Source: Litsea cubeba
Taxonomy: Eukaryota > Streptophyta > Magnoliopsida > Laurales > Lauraceae
Assembly: GCA_012931725.1 (NCBI GenBank)
Contig: WHSA01000730.1
Coordinates: 1 to 64,000, forward strand
DNA length: 64,000 bases
Direction: 5' to 3'
Shown: piece after piece, positions 1 through 12,600 of the stretch
How the letters are laid out: every line of letters starts with the position of its first letter
Position numbering within the stretch: the stretch's first letter is position 1
Position numbers and translations under genes: made by a program
Notes under the pieces: model-generated
What the model saw: only the letters and a program-made list of their open reading frames with translations
Databases searched by the model: none
What the model was told of the DNA's origin: nothing

Positions 1-927
1 TGAAGTGAGCTACAAGACGGATACGGATACTTGCTTTTGCTTGCAACAGCTTCTTCTCTGACTACCTCCTAGGATTGAGATAGATGTACGAGACTGGCCC
101 TGACCCATCCTAACATAACAAGGGATTCCATCCTCTTAGAACGTCGCCTTCTCATCGATCTTTTTTCATTCCGCTTTCTACACTCGAACACAGCTAGCTC
201 ACCTGAAACTAAGAAAGAGTCGTTCTAATCGGCTGAGATCGAGCCCATCTCCTTGAATCGATTTCCAATCTCTCTTTCTTCTGACCCTCTTTGCTTAGCT
301 ACTTATTGAGGGTATTCCCACAACAGCACCAGCGGTTGCCGCTCTATCTATTAGAAGTTCAATCAAGGGCGAAAGCTAAGGCTAAGTTAGGCTGTTGGGT
401 GGTAGGCAGTCTAAAAGGCGACTTCCTTTCTATCTATAATTATGTAATTGTTCAGAGGCGCGCTGACCAGTGTAGGATGAAAAGGAATTGATGGATCTGA
501 CCTTCGCTTTCCCACTTCAGCTTTCAAGCGATCAGATTGATGATGAATCCAACGGGACAGTTTCAGATTGAATCGAGAATGGTTGACCACTTCGGCTATC
601 ATCCTTACTCACTAGAAGCTATTCGGATTGACTCAACTAGGAAGGCTTCGGCGCCTGACTAAACCTATCTTCCTTCTTTGCCCACGGCACAGATTGCTCT
701 TCTAGCCGGAGTAATATAAACCTTGGTTAAGATTACTTTCTCCTTTCAATTGCTTATGAATGGAATCTTTTCTTTCTTATGCTTAGTCATCGAAGGTATC
801 TCCTTCGGTTTTCACAGAACACCAAACCTTTCAAGCGGATGATGCCCTGCTGAGGCGAAATGCCATCAGCACTTCTGTTCATCCGTCCTCCACGCGGTAT
901 TTATCTGGGAGAAGAGGCGGTCTAATC
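1..927 (+). repeat. 1.46-kb satellite, partial monomer (+)
   Basis: About 0.63 of one monomer of the tandem satellite that forms the substrate of the window, in + orientation. It begins at the phase GAAGTGAGCTACAAGACGG and runs to GAGGCGGTCTAATCT, where the poly(T) of E1 (its poly(A) on the other strand) begins. The copy is diverged: the 99-codon open frame found in most other monomers is broken here. No start codon or known protein domain supports a gene. Confidence 0.9.
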
Positions 928-937
928 TTTTTTTTTT

Positions 938-1044
938 TGAAGAATAAGTGAGTTCTTCATTTCAACTAAAAGAAAAATGTACAAAAAGATAACTCTAGAG
1001 ACCCAAATGAGGTCTTAGAGAAATCCAATGGGGCATACCCCATT
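938..1044 (-). other. E1 3'-end stem-loops
   Basis: Two inverted repeats in the 3' UTR just upstream of the poly(A). The distal one is at 1027-1044: AATGGGG pairs with CCCCATT around a four-base loop (TATG in the sense direction). The terminal one pairs 938-944 (TGAAGAA) with 953-959 (TTCTTCA) directly against the tail. The same two structures occur at the 3' end of E2 to E7. A role in template recognition by the reverse transcriptase is inferred. Confidence 0.7.
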
Positions 1045-1110
1045 ATTACAATCATAATGAAAGAACAAAAAATAAAGAAATACAAAACCCACAACCCGGG
1101 CCAGAAGCAC

Positions 1111-4100
1111 TCATAGTCTCCATAACATTCCTATCTCCACATTTGAGATATAAGAAGGAACCAGTCTGTTTCGACACAATTTCCTACTAATTGTATCGTG
1201 GAATACTGAAGATCCACATAGTGTATATGAAATTGCTGAAGAGCAGCTGCAATACTCCTCACTTGAAAACGTAACTTCCAAGGAGATTTTTTGGGGAAAC
1301 CTGATAATTTGAGACAAAGAAGACTCCACTTCAAGTAAAATAGATGTAAGGCGGACAGGAATAAGATCAAGTAATCGAAGAATTCCTGGATAATAGTCCA
1401 TGGCAGAATGAATTGAACCTGCAAGCGGATTATCAGCAACATCCCATAGAACACCAACACTTGCCTGATGATAAGAATAAATAGAAAGCCTCCAACCATG
1501 GTAAACAGTAGGGTATGAGTGTGAGAGAGTGTAACCAGCAGGTGGAAAATTCCAACGACAGGAAATACTGTTTGGAAAAGAAAGTCCAAGAAATAACACT
1601 CTACTCTGAATAGAATGAAGGATACTATGTACTACATTCACAGCAGATATACTTTGAGATCTGAAGATACGTCTATTGCGTTCAATCCAATGTGCCAAAT
1701 ATAAGCAGAAAAGAGCAGCCGAGCCAGTGTCTGAAGACCTTTGTGTTGCTGATCAACACGCAAAGTCAATGACTCCACCAACTCTAATGGTGTAGCACAT
1801 GAAATATAAGTAAGATTGAGCGTGGCTAAATGAGAAGTCCAGACCATTTGAGAGAATGGACAATGAAGCATAAGGTGAGAGCCAGATTCCCAGGTACAAG
1901 GACAGAAAATGCAGCATGAATCACAACCCACATTCCTGTGATGCAGAAAATCTTTAGTCTTCAGCTTACCAAGAAGAACATCCAAGCACAAAGGGAATGC
2001 TTCTTAATACAGCCTGGGAACCAAAGAAGAGAAGCCCAATGAAGATCTTGATGTTGCCCGAAGCTAACCATACAATAAGCTGATGTTAGAGAAAAATTGC
2101 CATCTTCCTCTAATGTCCACACAACTTCATCATCAAACTCAGAATGAGGCTGAATTTCTAATGGTATTTCATGAAAAACATCCATAAGATCATTAGAAGT
2201 AGAGGGTGGAAACAACGACCCATGATTTCCAACAAATCGATGCACCCTGATGTCTTCACCTAAGCCAAGATCATAGATTGCTCTGTCCCCATATCTATCT
2301 TTCAGTCTTCCACCATTTAACCAAGGATCAGTCCAAAAAGCAATTAAGTGGCCATTACCCAAAAGGTACTTAATGTACGGTAAAGCAACCGTACGCATCT
2401 CAAGTATACCTTTCCAGCCCCAGGAGGCAGCTTTTGGGATTGGAACATCCCAAAAGGATTTTCCTTTAAGGTATTTAGCATGAATCCAAACATTCCAACA
2501 TGTATGACTATTTTGAAGCACATGCCAAAGCTGTCTCAGTAAAGCTGCCCTAGCTGTTCCTCCACAAGCAAGAGGTTGACAAATAAAATCCCAAGCAATG
2601 GGATGGAGATAATGAGGAGACCATTTATTCCAAAAAAAGTCTCTTACTTGCCTGTCCAAAACATGTAAAGTGGCCTTTGGGATCAAGAAAACCGCTGCCC
2701 AATAAAGATGAAGGGTAGATAAGGTAGATCGAATGAGCTCCACCCGACCTGCATAAGATAAAATCTTTGATTTCCACCCAGCTAGACGCTTTTGAACTTT
2801 CCCAAGAAGAGGAAGGCAGTCATTAAAACTCAATCGCTTAGGAGACATTGGAAGCCCAAGATATTTCATTGGAAAGGTCCCTTTTCCAACAGTAAGAATA
2901 TCAGAAATAATAGATTGAAGCTGCATGTTACAATTTGCAAAGAAAACTGCACTTTTCCCCCAGTTTACACCTAGGCCAGAGAATCTGTTAAAGTTATCAA
3001 GGAAATGCTTAAGATTCACAGCAGCAATATCAGTAGCTTTGCAGAAGACAAGAAGATCATCAGCAAACATAAGATGAGAGACCGCCACTTGATTCTTTTG
3101 ATAAGGAGTTGGGATCAGCTTCACAAACATCATTACCAATTATTGGCCAGAAGACTTTAAAGAAATGGGCATTAAATCCATCCGGGCCAGGAGCCTTATT
3201 TGGATTGGCAGCTTTAATGACCTCCTCAATTTCAGAAATTGCAACTGGCATGGTAAGGTCCATAGCATCTAACTCCGAAACATACCCAAAAGGAGTAATA
3301 TAAGAGAGATCTGGCTGATGCGGAACTATATGAGGCCCAAGAATATTGGAGAAATAAGAGACGAAAACTGCTGCAATACCCTCATGATCAGAAAAAGAGG
3401 TACCTTCCATATCTTCTATTTTAGAGATGAAGGACTGAGTATGGCGTGAATGCATCAAACTATAGAAATACTTGGTGTTACCATCCCCCAAGTTCACTGC
3501 AAGATCCCGAGATCGCTGTTTAAAGATACTTTCTTCTGCACAAGCTAAATGAGAAAGGCCAACACGTGCTATACGCTCAGCTTCTTGAAGATTGATATTA
3601 GTCAGATCATTGGACAACTGCTTCTGAATATCTTCCAAAGAGTTTCGAGGTTCCTGAAGTTTAATAGAAACTGGCATTTGAGTTTTTTTCCAGGCAAGAA
3701 TATGCTTCTTAACTCTTCTTAATTTTGTGACCACCCTAAACAAAGGTGTACCCATAACTTGATCAGCCCAAGCATCCTGGATGACTTTACTGAAACCCGG
3801 CACCTTAGCCCAGTAATTAAAATACCTGAAAGGAGCTTTGATGTGGTAGCTGTCATTCAGAGATAATAAAATAGGAGAATGATCTGAAAGGCGAGGGACC
3901 AACACTTCCCCTCGAAACAAATTCAGATTCATGCAAACTGCATTGACAAGAGCCCGATCCAATTTACATTCAATCCTTGAAGCACCTATACTGGAATTTG
4001 ACCAGGTATAAGAAGAACCACTCAACTTCAAATCAAGTAAAGCTGCAGCTTGAAGGCAGTCATTAAATTCAATAAGACCATAACCTCGCGGACAAGTGCC

Positions 4101-4553
4101 TCCAATTTTTTCATGAACCCAACGAATTGTATTAAAATCCCCAACAAGTACCCAAGGCTGGGAAGGAGAAGAAGACTTTGAATCAATAGACTGCCATAAA
4201 TCTCTTCTTTGAATATACCCATTATTTCCATAACAAGCAGAAAAGAACAGCTGTATATTCTTATAATTAATGTCACAGTGAATAATCTGAGCCTCCACAG
4301 AAAGAATTTGGACAGCAAGAAGCCGGGGATTCCATAGCAACCAAATCCGAGTTGAGGAACAAATATCAACATTGGAAGCTTCCATCCATCCCTTCGGTAA
4401 AATAGCATTTGTCACAGAATAATAGGATGATTTTTTAACCTTTGTTTCCAAAAGAACAACTAGAGATGATTGCAAAGAAAGAATTTGCTGACGAACTTCT
4501 TTTTGCAAAGCTGACCGATTGAGACCCCTAACATTCCAAGATAGAATCGTCAT
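1111..4553 (-). pseudogene. E1 ORF2: endonuclease/reverse transcriptase, broken
   Basis: LINE replication protein that would nick target DNA and reverse-transcribe the element's RNA in place. The start ATG (4553) overlaps the ORF1 stop as TAATG. The N-terminal APE-like endonuclease shows ILSWNVRG, LLETKVK, VGDFNTIR and SDHSPILL. The reverse transcriptase begins (NKAPGPDGFNAHFF) but 534 bp are missing at about 3111, relative to E2 19208-19741. This removes most fingers/palm motifs and leaves FADD at 3056-3067. A further 8-codon deletion lies near 2570. Frameshifts near 1965 and 1690, and again within about 1300-1190, break the zinc-motif and C-terminal regions. The stop is at 1111-1113. It cannot encode a working protein as it stands. 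Confidence 0.93.
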
Positions 4554-6195
4554 TAAGACCGATTTTTATGCCCCTTCTCCTTAATAACTATTCCAGCTGA
4601 GACTGGTTTAGTTATTACACCTGCACTTGAACTTGCCAGAATCTGACTTTTATCAAGTTGATGGATGGAAGATAGCTGTTGGGACGCCACCATACCTGTT
4701 TGAGCATCAGCAAACCCAGTAGTTCCCAAAACCATAGCCGTAGTGGATGCCAATTCAGCCGCTAAAACATTTGAATCCCCATCAGCATTTGATAAACTTA
4801 AAAACCGATTTGTATCAGCCTGAATATTGGAAGTGATAGAGGTGGGCCTAGCTGATTGTCTAGCTGTTTCCTTTGGTGAAGTATTCTTCCCTTTGACAAC
4901 AGTCCATTGTGCATCAGTAGCAAGAAGATCAGGAACTCCATCCACATGTGTATCAGCAGCATTATCATTAGAACCAGCATTCTCAGCAGCATTACTCTTA
5001 GTTCCTGAATTTCTTTCAACCCAAACCTGTTTAGGCTGAGTCAGGGGAGCTTTGAAAGGGCATGATTTGTCACCATGATCAAAAGTATTGCATGACTTGC
5101 AAGGATTGGGCTTCCAAGCATATTCAACTTTTTGTAGAATGGAATTCCCTTTAAATTTCATTCGAATTTCTGTAGGAAAAGAAGCATCAACTCCCACTTC
5201 AATGCAAACTCTTGCAAAAGCAAATCTTGTTCCAGCAGCATTGGCATGGTCCATGCAAATGGGTTGTCCAATGACACTTGCAATCTTGCTTAAAGCAGAA
5301 CTTTAACGAAAGCAAAAATTCAGGTTCGGAAATCGAACCCATACTGGAATTGTTTGAAACTGTTGCTTGTTCATAGCTATGTCCTCTGCCCATCTTCGTA
5401 GAATCAACGGATGCCCATGAACAAACCATGGCCCCTCATCAGAATAACTTGACCAGCATCAAAATTTGTAAATTTGAACAGGTAGAATCCGTCAGACATG
5501 GTGATGATCTCCAGATCTTTTAATCGCCACGCCTTTTCTAAGGATGATTTAATAGCAAAAAAAGGTGGGTTTTTCCCAATGAAATAACCAACCAGAGAAT
5601 TACCCCAGTTTAATTTAGCTGCTGTTGTATCGTCCTCATCAAATTCGAGTTGAAAAGCTGGATCGTTTGAAGGTTTCTGATGGTGCTCCAATACACGAGA
5701 CCCAATGTTTGAGCCTTTAAACAGAGATGACCAAACAGTATGTTTCTCCTTCAAAGGGAAGATTGGATCTGGTTGATGGGAAGGAAGAACGGCTGCATCA
5801 GGCGAATTGCCTGCATCATTCGAGCTACCTGATTGGGTATCCAATCGGACAGATCCTGTATCAGGTAAAGGATTTCCAAGAGTAGTGACTCTCTGGATCG
5901 CAGCAGCCCCTACATCCTTTGGCGGAAGAGGCACACGCACAGCAGCTCGGTGCTGAATAAACGATGGAGTTTGCTGACTGAGAACAAAACTCTTACCAGA
6001 TCGAACCTTTGCCTCTAAGATAAGATCCTTTGGTAGATCAGCAGGCAGAGCATGTTCTTGATGTCGCTTCAAAATAGATCGAATGATGGAGATTTTCCCA
6101 GGTCTATCCTCAGCATAGGATAGCATTAATCGAAGTTGTTGCTTTAATTGGTCATCAGGATCAGGATGTGTTGGAGGAGAAGCCCCCCCATCCAT
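4553..6195 (-). pseudogene. E1 ORF1: DUF4283-like RNA-binding protein, broken
   Basis: First cistron of the LINE, expected to bind element RNA. The start is ATG 6195 (MDGG...), chosen because the same MDGG start is shared by E2, E4, E5 and E7. Open sequence upstream of it is 5' UTR. The product has a Ser/Pro-rich N-terminal part, then the DUF4283-like block (WGNSLVGYFIGK ... LPNLNFCFR ... GTRFAFARVC) and a CCHC knuckle CKSCNTFDHGDKSC, followed by a low-complexity tail. A one-base deletion near 5445 (ATTCTGATG where E2 has ATTCTGGATG) shifts the frame, and a TAA stop lies at 5303-5305. The stop codon overlaps the ORF2 start. Confidence 0.92.
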
Positions 6196-6252
6196 GATCG
6201 CAAATCGCCCAGGAAGAAGAAGGTAGCGGTAGGAAGAAAAAAGGGGGAAAGA

Positions 6253-6620
6253 AAAATCGCTAGAGCAAGCAAAGAGACAAAAAATCAAGCCCTAGACAAA
6301 AAATAAAGCCCTCACAAAAAATAAAGCCCTACAAAAAATAAAGCCCTACAAAAAATAAAGCCCTAACAAAAAATAAAGCCCTACAAAAAATAAATAAAGC
6401 CCTACAAAAAATAAAGCCCTACAAAAAATAAAGCCCTGGAAAAAAAAATAAAGCCCTACAAAAAATAAAGCCCTACAAAAAATAAAGCCCTCACAAAAAA
6501 TAAAGCCCTACAAAAAATAAAGCCCTACAAAAAATAAAGCCCTACAAAAAATAAAGCCCTCACAAAAAATAAAGCCCTACAAAAAGTAAAGCCCTACAAA
6601 AAATAAAGCCCTACAAAAAA
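6253..6620 (-). repeat. E1 5' UTR: short tandem array
   Basis: About 19 copies of a roughly 17-bp unit, in LINE sense AGGGCTTTATTTTTTGT, with small length changes, ending at the satellite. Between the array and ORF1 lies CTCTAGCGATTTT (6253-6265), one base different from the CTCTGGCGATTTT box shared by E2, E4, E5, E6 and E7. Near-identical E2 has only two array units, so the array changes length quickly or was gained or lost at insertion. It may act as promoter or leader, but nothing in the sequence proves it. Confidence 0.88.
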
Positions 6621-9600
6621 TAGGAGGCAGTCAGAGAAGAAGCTGTTGCAAGCAAAAGCAAGTATCCGTATCCGTCTTGTAGCTCACTTCAGGCAATAGG
6701 AATAAAGAGAATATCTTCTATGAATAGGTTCCAAACCAGGCAGAAGAAGAAGAAGTAAAGGAAGAAGACCGCACCGAAGAAAAAGGCGGAGCGAAGTTAG
6801 GGCAGAATCCAGGCAGGGCGAAGTGCAGAGAAATTCCTATCAAATCAATGCGAGCACTAGTCTATTTCTTATTATCAACGCCTGCTTGAACTGTACTATT
6901 TCTTAGGATCAAAGGTTGCTTCCTCTTCTAGTGGGGGTAGAAACCATAGAGTTGCAAGCACGGCTTAGGCGGAAGCAGAAGTTTATGCTTCCCTTGCTGA
7001 CCCTTCCACTGATTAGCGAAGTGGACTGCGGAAAGGAAGGGCATTAAGGCTGATAGATTGGTTTAGTCAAGCCGAGAAAGAGCCAATCAAGTACACCCTG
7101 GTCGTTATAGGCAAGATGAAATCTTAGAAGAAAGCGGTGGTAGGATCCGGCGGTAGGAAAGCCTAACCGTACTGATTACTTGTAGTTGAGTTCAGAAGCG
7201 AATGCGAAGGCTAGTAATTATTAAGATTAGACCGCCTCTTCTCCCAGATAAATAGAGCGGGGAGGACGGATTGAACAAAAGGGCTTGATGGCATCTCGCC
7301 TCAGCAGGGCATCATCCGCTTGAAAGGTTTGGTGTTCTGTGAAAACCGAAGGAGATACCTTCGATGAATAAGCATAAGAAAGAAAAGATTCCATTTCATA
7401 AGCAATTTAAAGGAGAAAGTAATCTTCCCCAAAGTTTATATTACTCGGGCTAGAAGAGCAATCTGTGCCGTGGGCAAAGAGGAAGATAGGTTTAGTCAGG
7501 CGCCGAAGCCTTCCTAGTTGAGTCAATCCGAATAGCTTCCAGCTGAGTAAGGATGATAGCCGAAGTGCGTCAACCATTCTCGATTCAATCTGAAACTGTC
7601 CCGTTGGATTCATCATTCAATCTGACCGCTTGAAAGCTGAAGTGGGAAAGCGAAGGTCAGATCCATCAATTCCTATTCATCCTACACTGGTCAGCGCCCC
7701 TCTGAACAATTACATAAATTATAGATAGAAAGGAAGTCGCCTTTTAGACTGCCTGCCACCCAACAGCCTGACTTAGCCTTAGCTTTCGCCCTTGATTGAA
7801 CTTCTAATAGATAGAGCGGCAACCGCTGCTGCTGTTGTGGGAATACCCTCAATAAGTAGCTAAGCGAAGAGGGTTCAGAAGAAAGAGAGATTGGAAATCG
7901 ATTCAAGGAGATGGGCTCGATCTCAGCCGATTAAAACGACTCTTTCTTAGTTTCAGGTGAGCTAGCAGTGTTCGAGTGTTGAAGGCAGAATGAAAAAGAT
8001 CGATGAGAAGGCGACGTTCTAAGAGGATGGAATCCCTTGTTATGTTAGGATGGAGTTCAGGGCCAGTCTCGTATATCTATCTCAATCCTAGGAGGTAGTC
8101 AGAGAAGAAGCTGTTGCAAGCAAAAGCAAGTATCCGTATCCGTTTTGTAGCTCACTTCAGGCAATAGGAATAAAGAGAATATCTTCTATGAATAGGGTTC
8201 CAAACCAGGCAGAAGAAGAAGAAGTAAAGGAAGAAGACCGCACCGAAGAAAAAGGCGGAGCGAAGTTAGGGCAGAATCCAGGCAGGGCGAAGTGCAGAGA
8301 AATTCCTATCAAATCAAAGCGAGCACTAGTCTATTTCTTATTATCATTGCCCGCTTGAACTGTACTATTTCTTAGGATGATCAAAGGTTGATTCCTCTTC
8401 TAGTGGGGGTAGAAACCATAGAGTAGCAAGCACGGCTTAGGCGGAAGCAGAAGTTTATGCTTGCCTTGCTGACTCTTCCATTGATTAGCGAAGTGGACTG
8501 CGGAAAGGCAGGGCATTAAGGCTGATAGATTGGTTTAGTCAAGCCGAGAAAGAGCCAATCAAGTACACCCTGGTCGTTATAGGCCAGAAGAAATCTTAGA
8601 AGAAAGCGGTGGTAGGATCCGGCGGCTGGAAAGCCTAACCGTACTGATTACTTGTAGTTGAGTTCAGAAGCGAATGCGAAGGCTAGTAATTAAGATTAGA
8701 CCGCCCCTTCTCCCAGATAAATAGAGCGGGGAGGACGGATTGAACAGAAGGGCTTGATGGCATCTCGCCTCAGCAGGGCATCATCCGCTTGAAAGGTTTG
8801 GTGTTCTGTGAAAACCGAAGGAGATACCTTCGATGAATAAGCATAAGAAAGAAAAGATTCCATTTCATAAGCAATTGAAAGGAGAAAGTAATCTTCCCCA
8901 AAGTTTATATTACTCCGGCTAGAAGAGCAATCTGTGCCGTGGGCAAAGAGGAAGATAGGTTTAGTCAGGCGCCGAAGCCTTCCTAGTTGAGTCAATCCGA
9001 ATAGCTTCTAGTTGAGTAAGAATGATAGCCGAAGTGTGTCAACCATTCTCGATTCAATCTGAAACTGTCCCGTTGGATTCATCATTCAATCTGATGACCG
9101 CTTGAAAGCTGAAGTGGGAAAGCGAAGGTCAGATCCATCAATTCCTTTTCATCCTACACTGGTCAGCGCCCCTATGAACAATTACATATATTATAGATAG
9201 AAAGGAAGTCGCCTTTTAGACTGCCTGCCACCCAACAGCCTGACTTAGCCTTAGCTTTCGCCCTTGATTGAACTTCTAATAGATAGAGCAGCAACCGCTG
9301 TTGCTGTTGTGGGAATACCCTCAATAAGTAGCTAAGCGAAGAGGGTTCAGAAGAAAGAGAGATTGGAAATCGATTCAAGGAGATGGGCTCGATCTCAGCC
9401 GATTAGAACGACACTTTCTTAGTTTCAGGTGAGCTAGCAGTGTTCGAGTGTTGAAAGCGGAATGAAAAAGATCGATGAGAAGGCGACGTTCTAAGAGGAT
9501 GGAATCCCTTGTTATGTTAGGATGGAGTTCAGGGCCAGTCTCGTATATCTATCTCAATCCTAGGAGGTAGTCAGAGAAGAAGCTGTTGCAAGCAAAAGCA

Positions 9601-12600
9601 AGTATCCGTATCCGTCTTGTAGCTCACTTCAGGCAATAGGAATAAAGAGAATATCTTCTATGAATAGGGATCCAAACCAGGCAGAAGAAGAAGAAGTAAA
9701 GGTAGAAGACCGCACCGAAGAAAAAGGCGGAGCGAAGTTAGGGCAGAATCCAGGCAGGGCGAAGTGCAGAGAAATTCCTATCAAATCAATGCGAGCACTA
9801 GTCTATTTCTTATTATCAACGCCTGCTTGAACTGTACTATTTCTTAGGATCAAAGGTTGCTTCCTCTTCTAGTGGGGGTAGAAACCATAGAGTTGCAAGC
9901 ACGGCTTAGGCGGAAGCAGAAGTTTATGCTTCCCTTGCTGACCCTTCCACTGATTAGCGAAGTGGACTGCGGAAAGGAAGGGCATTAAGGCTGATAGATT
10001 GGTTTAGTCAAGCCGAGAAAGAGCCAATCGAGTACACCCTGGTCGTTATAGGCAAGATGAAATCTTAGAAGAAAGCGGTGGACGGATCCGGCGGTAGGAA
10101 AGCCTAACCGTACTGATTACTTGTAGTTGAGTTCAGAAGCGAATGCGAAGGCTAGTAATTAAGATTAGACCGCCCCTTCTCCCAGATAAATAGAGCGGGG
10201 AGGACGGATTGAACAGAAGGGCTTGATGGCATCTCGCCTCAGCAGGGCATCATCCGCTTGAAAGGTTTGGTGTTCTGTGAAAACCGAAGGAGATACCTTC
10301 GATGAATAAGCATAAGAAAGAAAAGATTCCATTTCATAAGCAATTGAAAGGAGAAAGTAATCTTCCCCAAAGTTTATATTACTCGGGCTAGAAGAGCAAT
10401 CTGTGCCGTGGGCAAAGAGGAAGATAGGTTTAGTCAGGCGCCGAAGCCTTCCTAGTTGAGTCAATCCGAATAGCTTCCAGCTGAGTAAGGATGATAGCCG
10501 AAGTGCGTCAACCATTCTCGATTCAATCTGAAACTGTCCCGTTGGATTCATCATTCAATCTGACCGCTTGAAAGCTGAAGTGGGAAAGCGAAGGTCAGAT
10601 CCATCAATTCCTATTCATCCTACACTGGTCAGCGCCCCTCTGAACAATTACATAAATTATAGATAGAAAGGAAGTCGCCTTTTAGACTGCCTGCCACCCA
10701 ACAGCCTGACTTAGCCTTAGCTTTCGCCCTTGATTGAACTTCTAACAGATAGAGCGGCAACCGCTGCTGCTGTTGTGGGAATACCCTCAATAAGTAGCTA
10801 AGCGAAGAGGGTTCAGAAGAAAGAGAGATTGGTAATCGATTCAAGGAGATGGGCTCGATCTCAGCCGATTAAAACGACTCTTTCTTAGTTTCAGGTGAGC
10901 TAGCAGTGTTCGAGTGTTGAAGGCGGAATGAAAAAGATCGATGAGAAGGCGACGTTCTAAGAGGATGGAATCCCTTGTTATGTTAGGATGGAGTTCAGGG
11001 CCAGTCTCGTATATCTATCTCAATCCTAGGAGGTAGTCAGAGAAGAAGCTGTTGCAAGCAAAAGCAAGTATCCGTATCCGTCTTGTAGCTCACTTCAGGC
11101 AATAGGAATAAAGAGAATATCTTCTATGAATAGGGTTCCAAACCAGGCAGAAGAAGAAGAAGTAAAGGAAGAAGACCGCACCGAAGAAAAAGGCGGAGCG
11201 AAGTTAGGGCAGAATCCAGGCAGGGCGAAGTGCAGAGAAATTCCTATCAAATCAAAGCGGGCACTAGTCTATTTCTTATTATCAACGCCTGCTTGAACTG
11301 TACTAATTCTTAGGATGATCAAAGGTTGATTCCTCTTCTAGTGGGGGTAGAAACCATAGAGTAGCAAGCTCGGCTTAGGCGGAAGAAGAAGTTTACGCTT
11401 TGCTGACTCTTCCATTGATTAGCGAAGTGGACTGCGGAAAGGCAGGGCATTAAGGCTGATAGATTGGTTTAGTAAAGCCGAGAAAGAGCCAATCAAGTAC
11501 ACCCGGGTCGTTATAGGCAAGATGAAATCTTAGAAGAAAGCGGTGGTAGGATCTGGCGGTAGGAAAGCCTAACCGTACTGATTACTTGTAGTTGAGTTCA
11601 GAAGCGAATGCGAAGGCTAGTAATTAAGATTAGACCGCCTCTTCTCCCAGATAAATAGAGCGGGGAGGACCGATTGAACAGAAGGGCTTGATGCCATCTC
11701 GCCTCAGCAAGGCATCATCCGCTTGAAAGGTTTGGTGTTCTGTGACAACCGAAGGAGATACCTTCGATGAACAAGCATAAGAAAGAAAAGATTCCATTTC
11801 ATAAGCAATTGAAAGGAGAAAGTAATCTTCCCCAAAGTTTAAATTACTCGGGCTAGAAGAGCAATCTGTGCCGTGGGCAAAAAGGAAGATAGGTTTAGTC
11901 AGGCGCCGAAGCCTTCCTAGTTGAGTCAATCCGAATAGCTTCTAGTTGAGTAAGGATGATAGCCGAAGTGTGTCAACCATTCTCGATTCAATCTGAGACT
12001 GTCCCGTTGATTCATCATTCAATCTGACCGCTTGAAAGCTGAAGTGGGAAAGCGAAGGTCAGATCCATCAATTCCTTTTCATCCTACACTGGTCAGCGTG
12101 CCTCTGAACAATTACATATATTATAGATAGAAAGGAAGTCGCCTTTTAGACTGCCTGCCACCCAACAGCCTGACTTAGCCTTAGCTTTCGCCCTTGATTG
12201 AACTTCTAACAGATAGAGCGGCAACCGCTCCTGCTGTTGTGGGAATACCCTCAATAAGTAGCTAAGCGAAGAGGGTTCAGAAGAAAGAGAGATTGGTAAT
12301 CGATTCAAGGAGATGGGGTCGATCTCAGCCGATTAGAACGACTCTTTCTTAGTTTCAGGTGAGCTAGCAGTGTTCGAGTGTTGAAGGCGGTATGAAAAAG
12401 ATCGACGAGAAGGCGACGTTCTAAGTGGATGGAATCCCTTGTTATGTTAGGATGGAGTTCAGGGCCAGTCTCTCGTATATCTATCTCAATCCTAGGAGGT
12501 AGTCAGAGAAGAAGCTGTTGCAAGCAAAAGCAAGTATCCGTATCCGTCTTGTAGCTCACTTCAGGCAATAGGAATAAAGAGAATATCTTCTATGAATAGG

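Larger units (their letters stand above)
928..6620 (-). mobile_element. E1: full-length plant L1-type LINE (-)
   Basis: A complete but decayed LINE read on the minus strand: 5' UTR repeat array (6253-6620), ORF1, ORF2, 3' UTR, and an 11-base poly(T) at 928-938 that is its poly(A). It is nearly identical to E2, but E1 lacks 534 bp of the reverse transcriptase that E2 keeps. No target duplication joins its two flanks. The left flank (rc) continues the satellite phase found before the 5' end of E2, and the right flank continues the phase found after the 3' end of E2. This points to an exchange of flanks by inversion. Confidence 0.93.
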
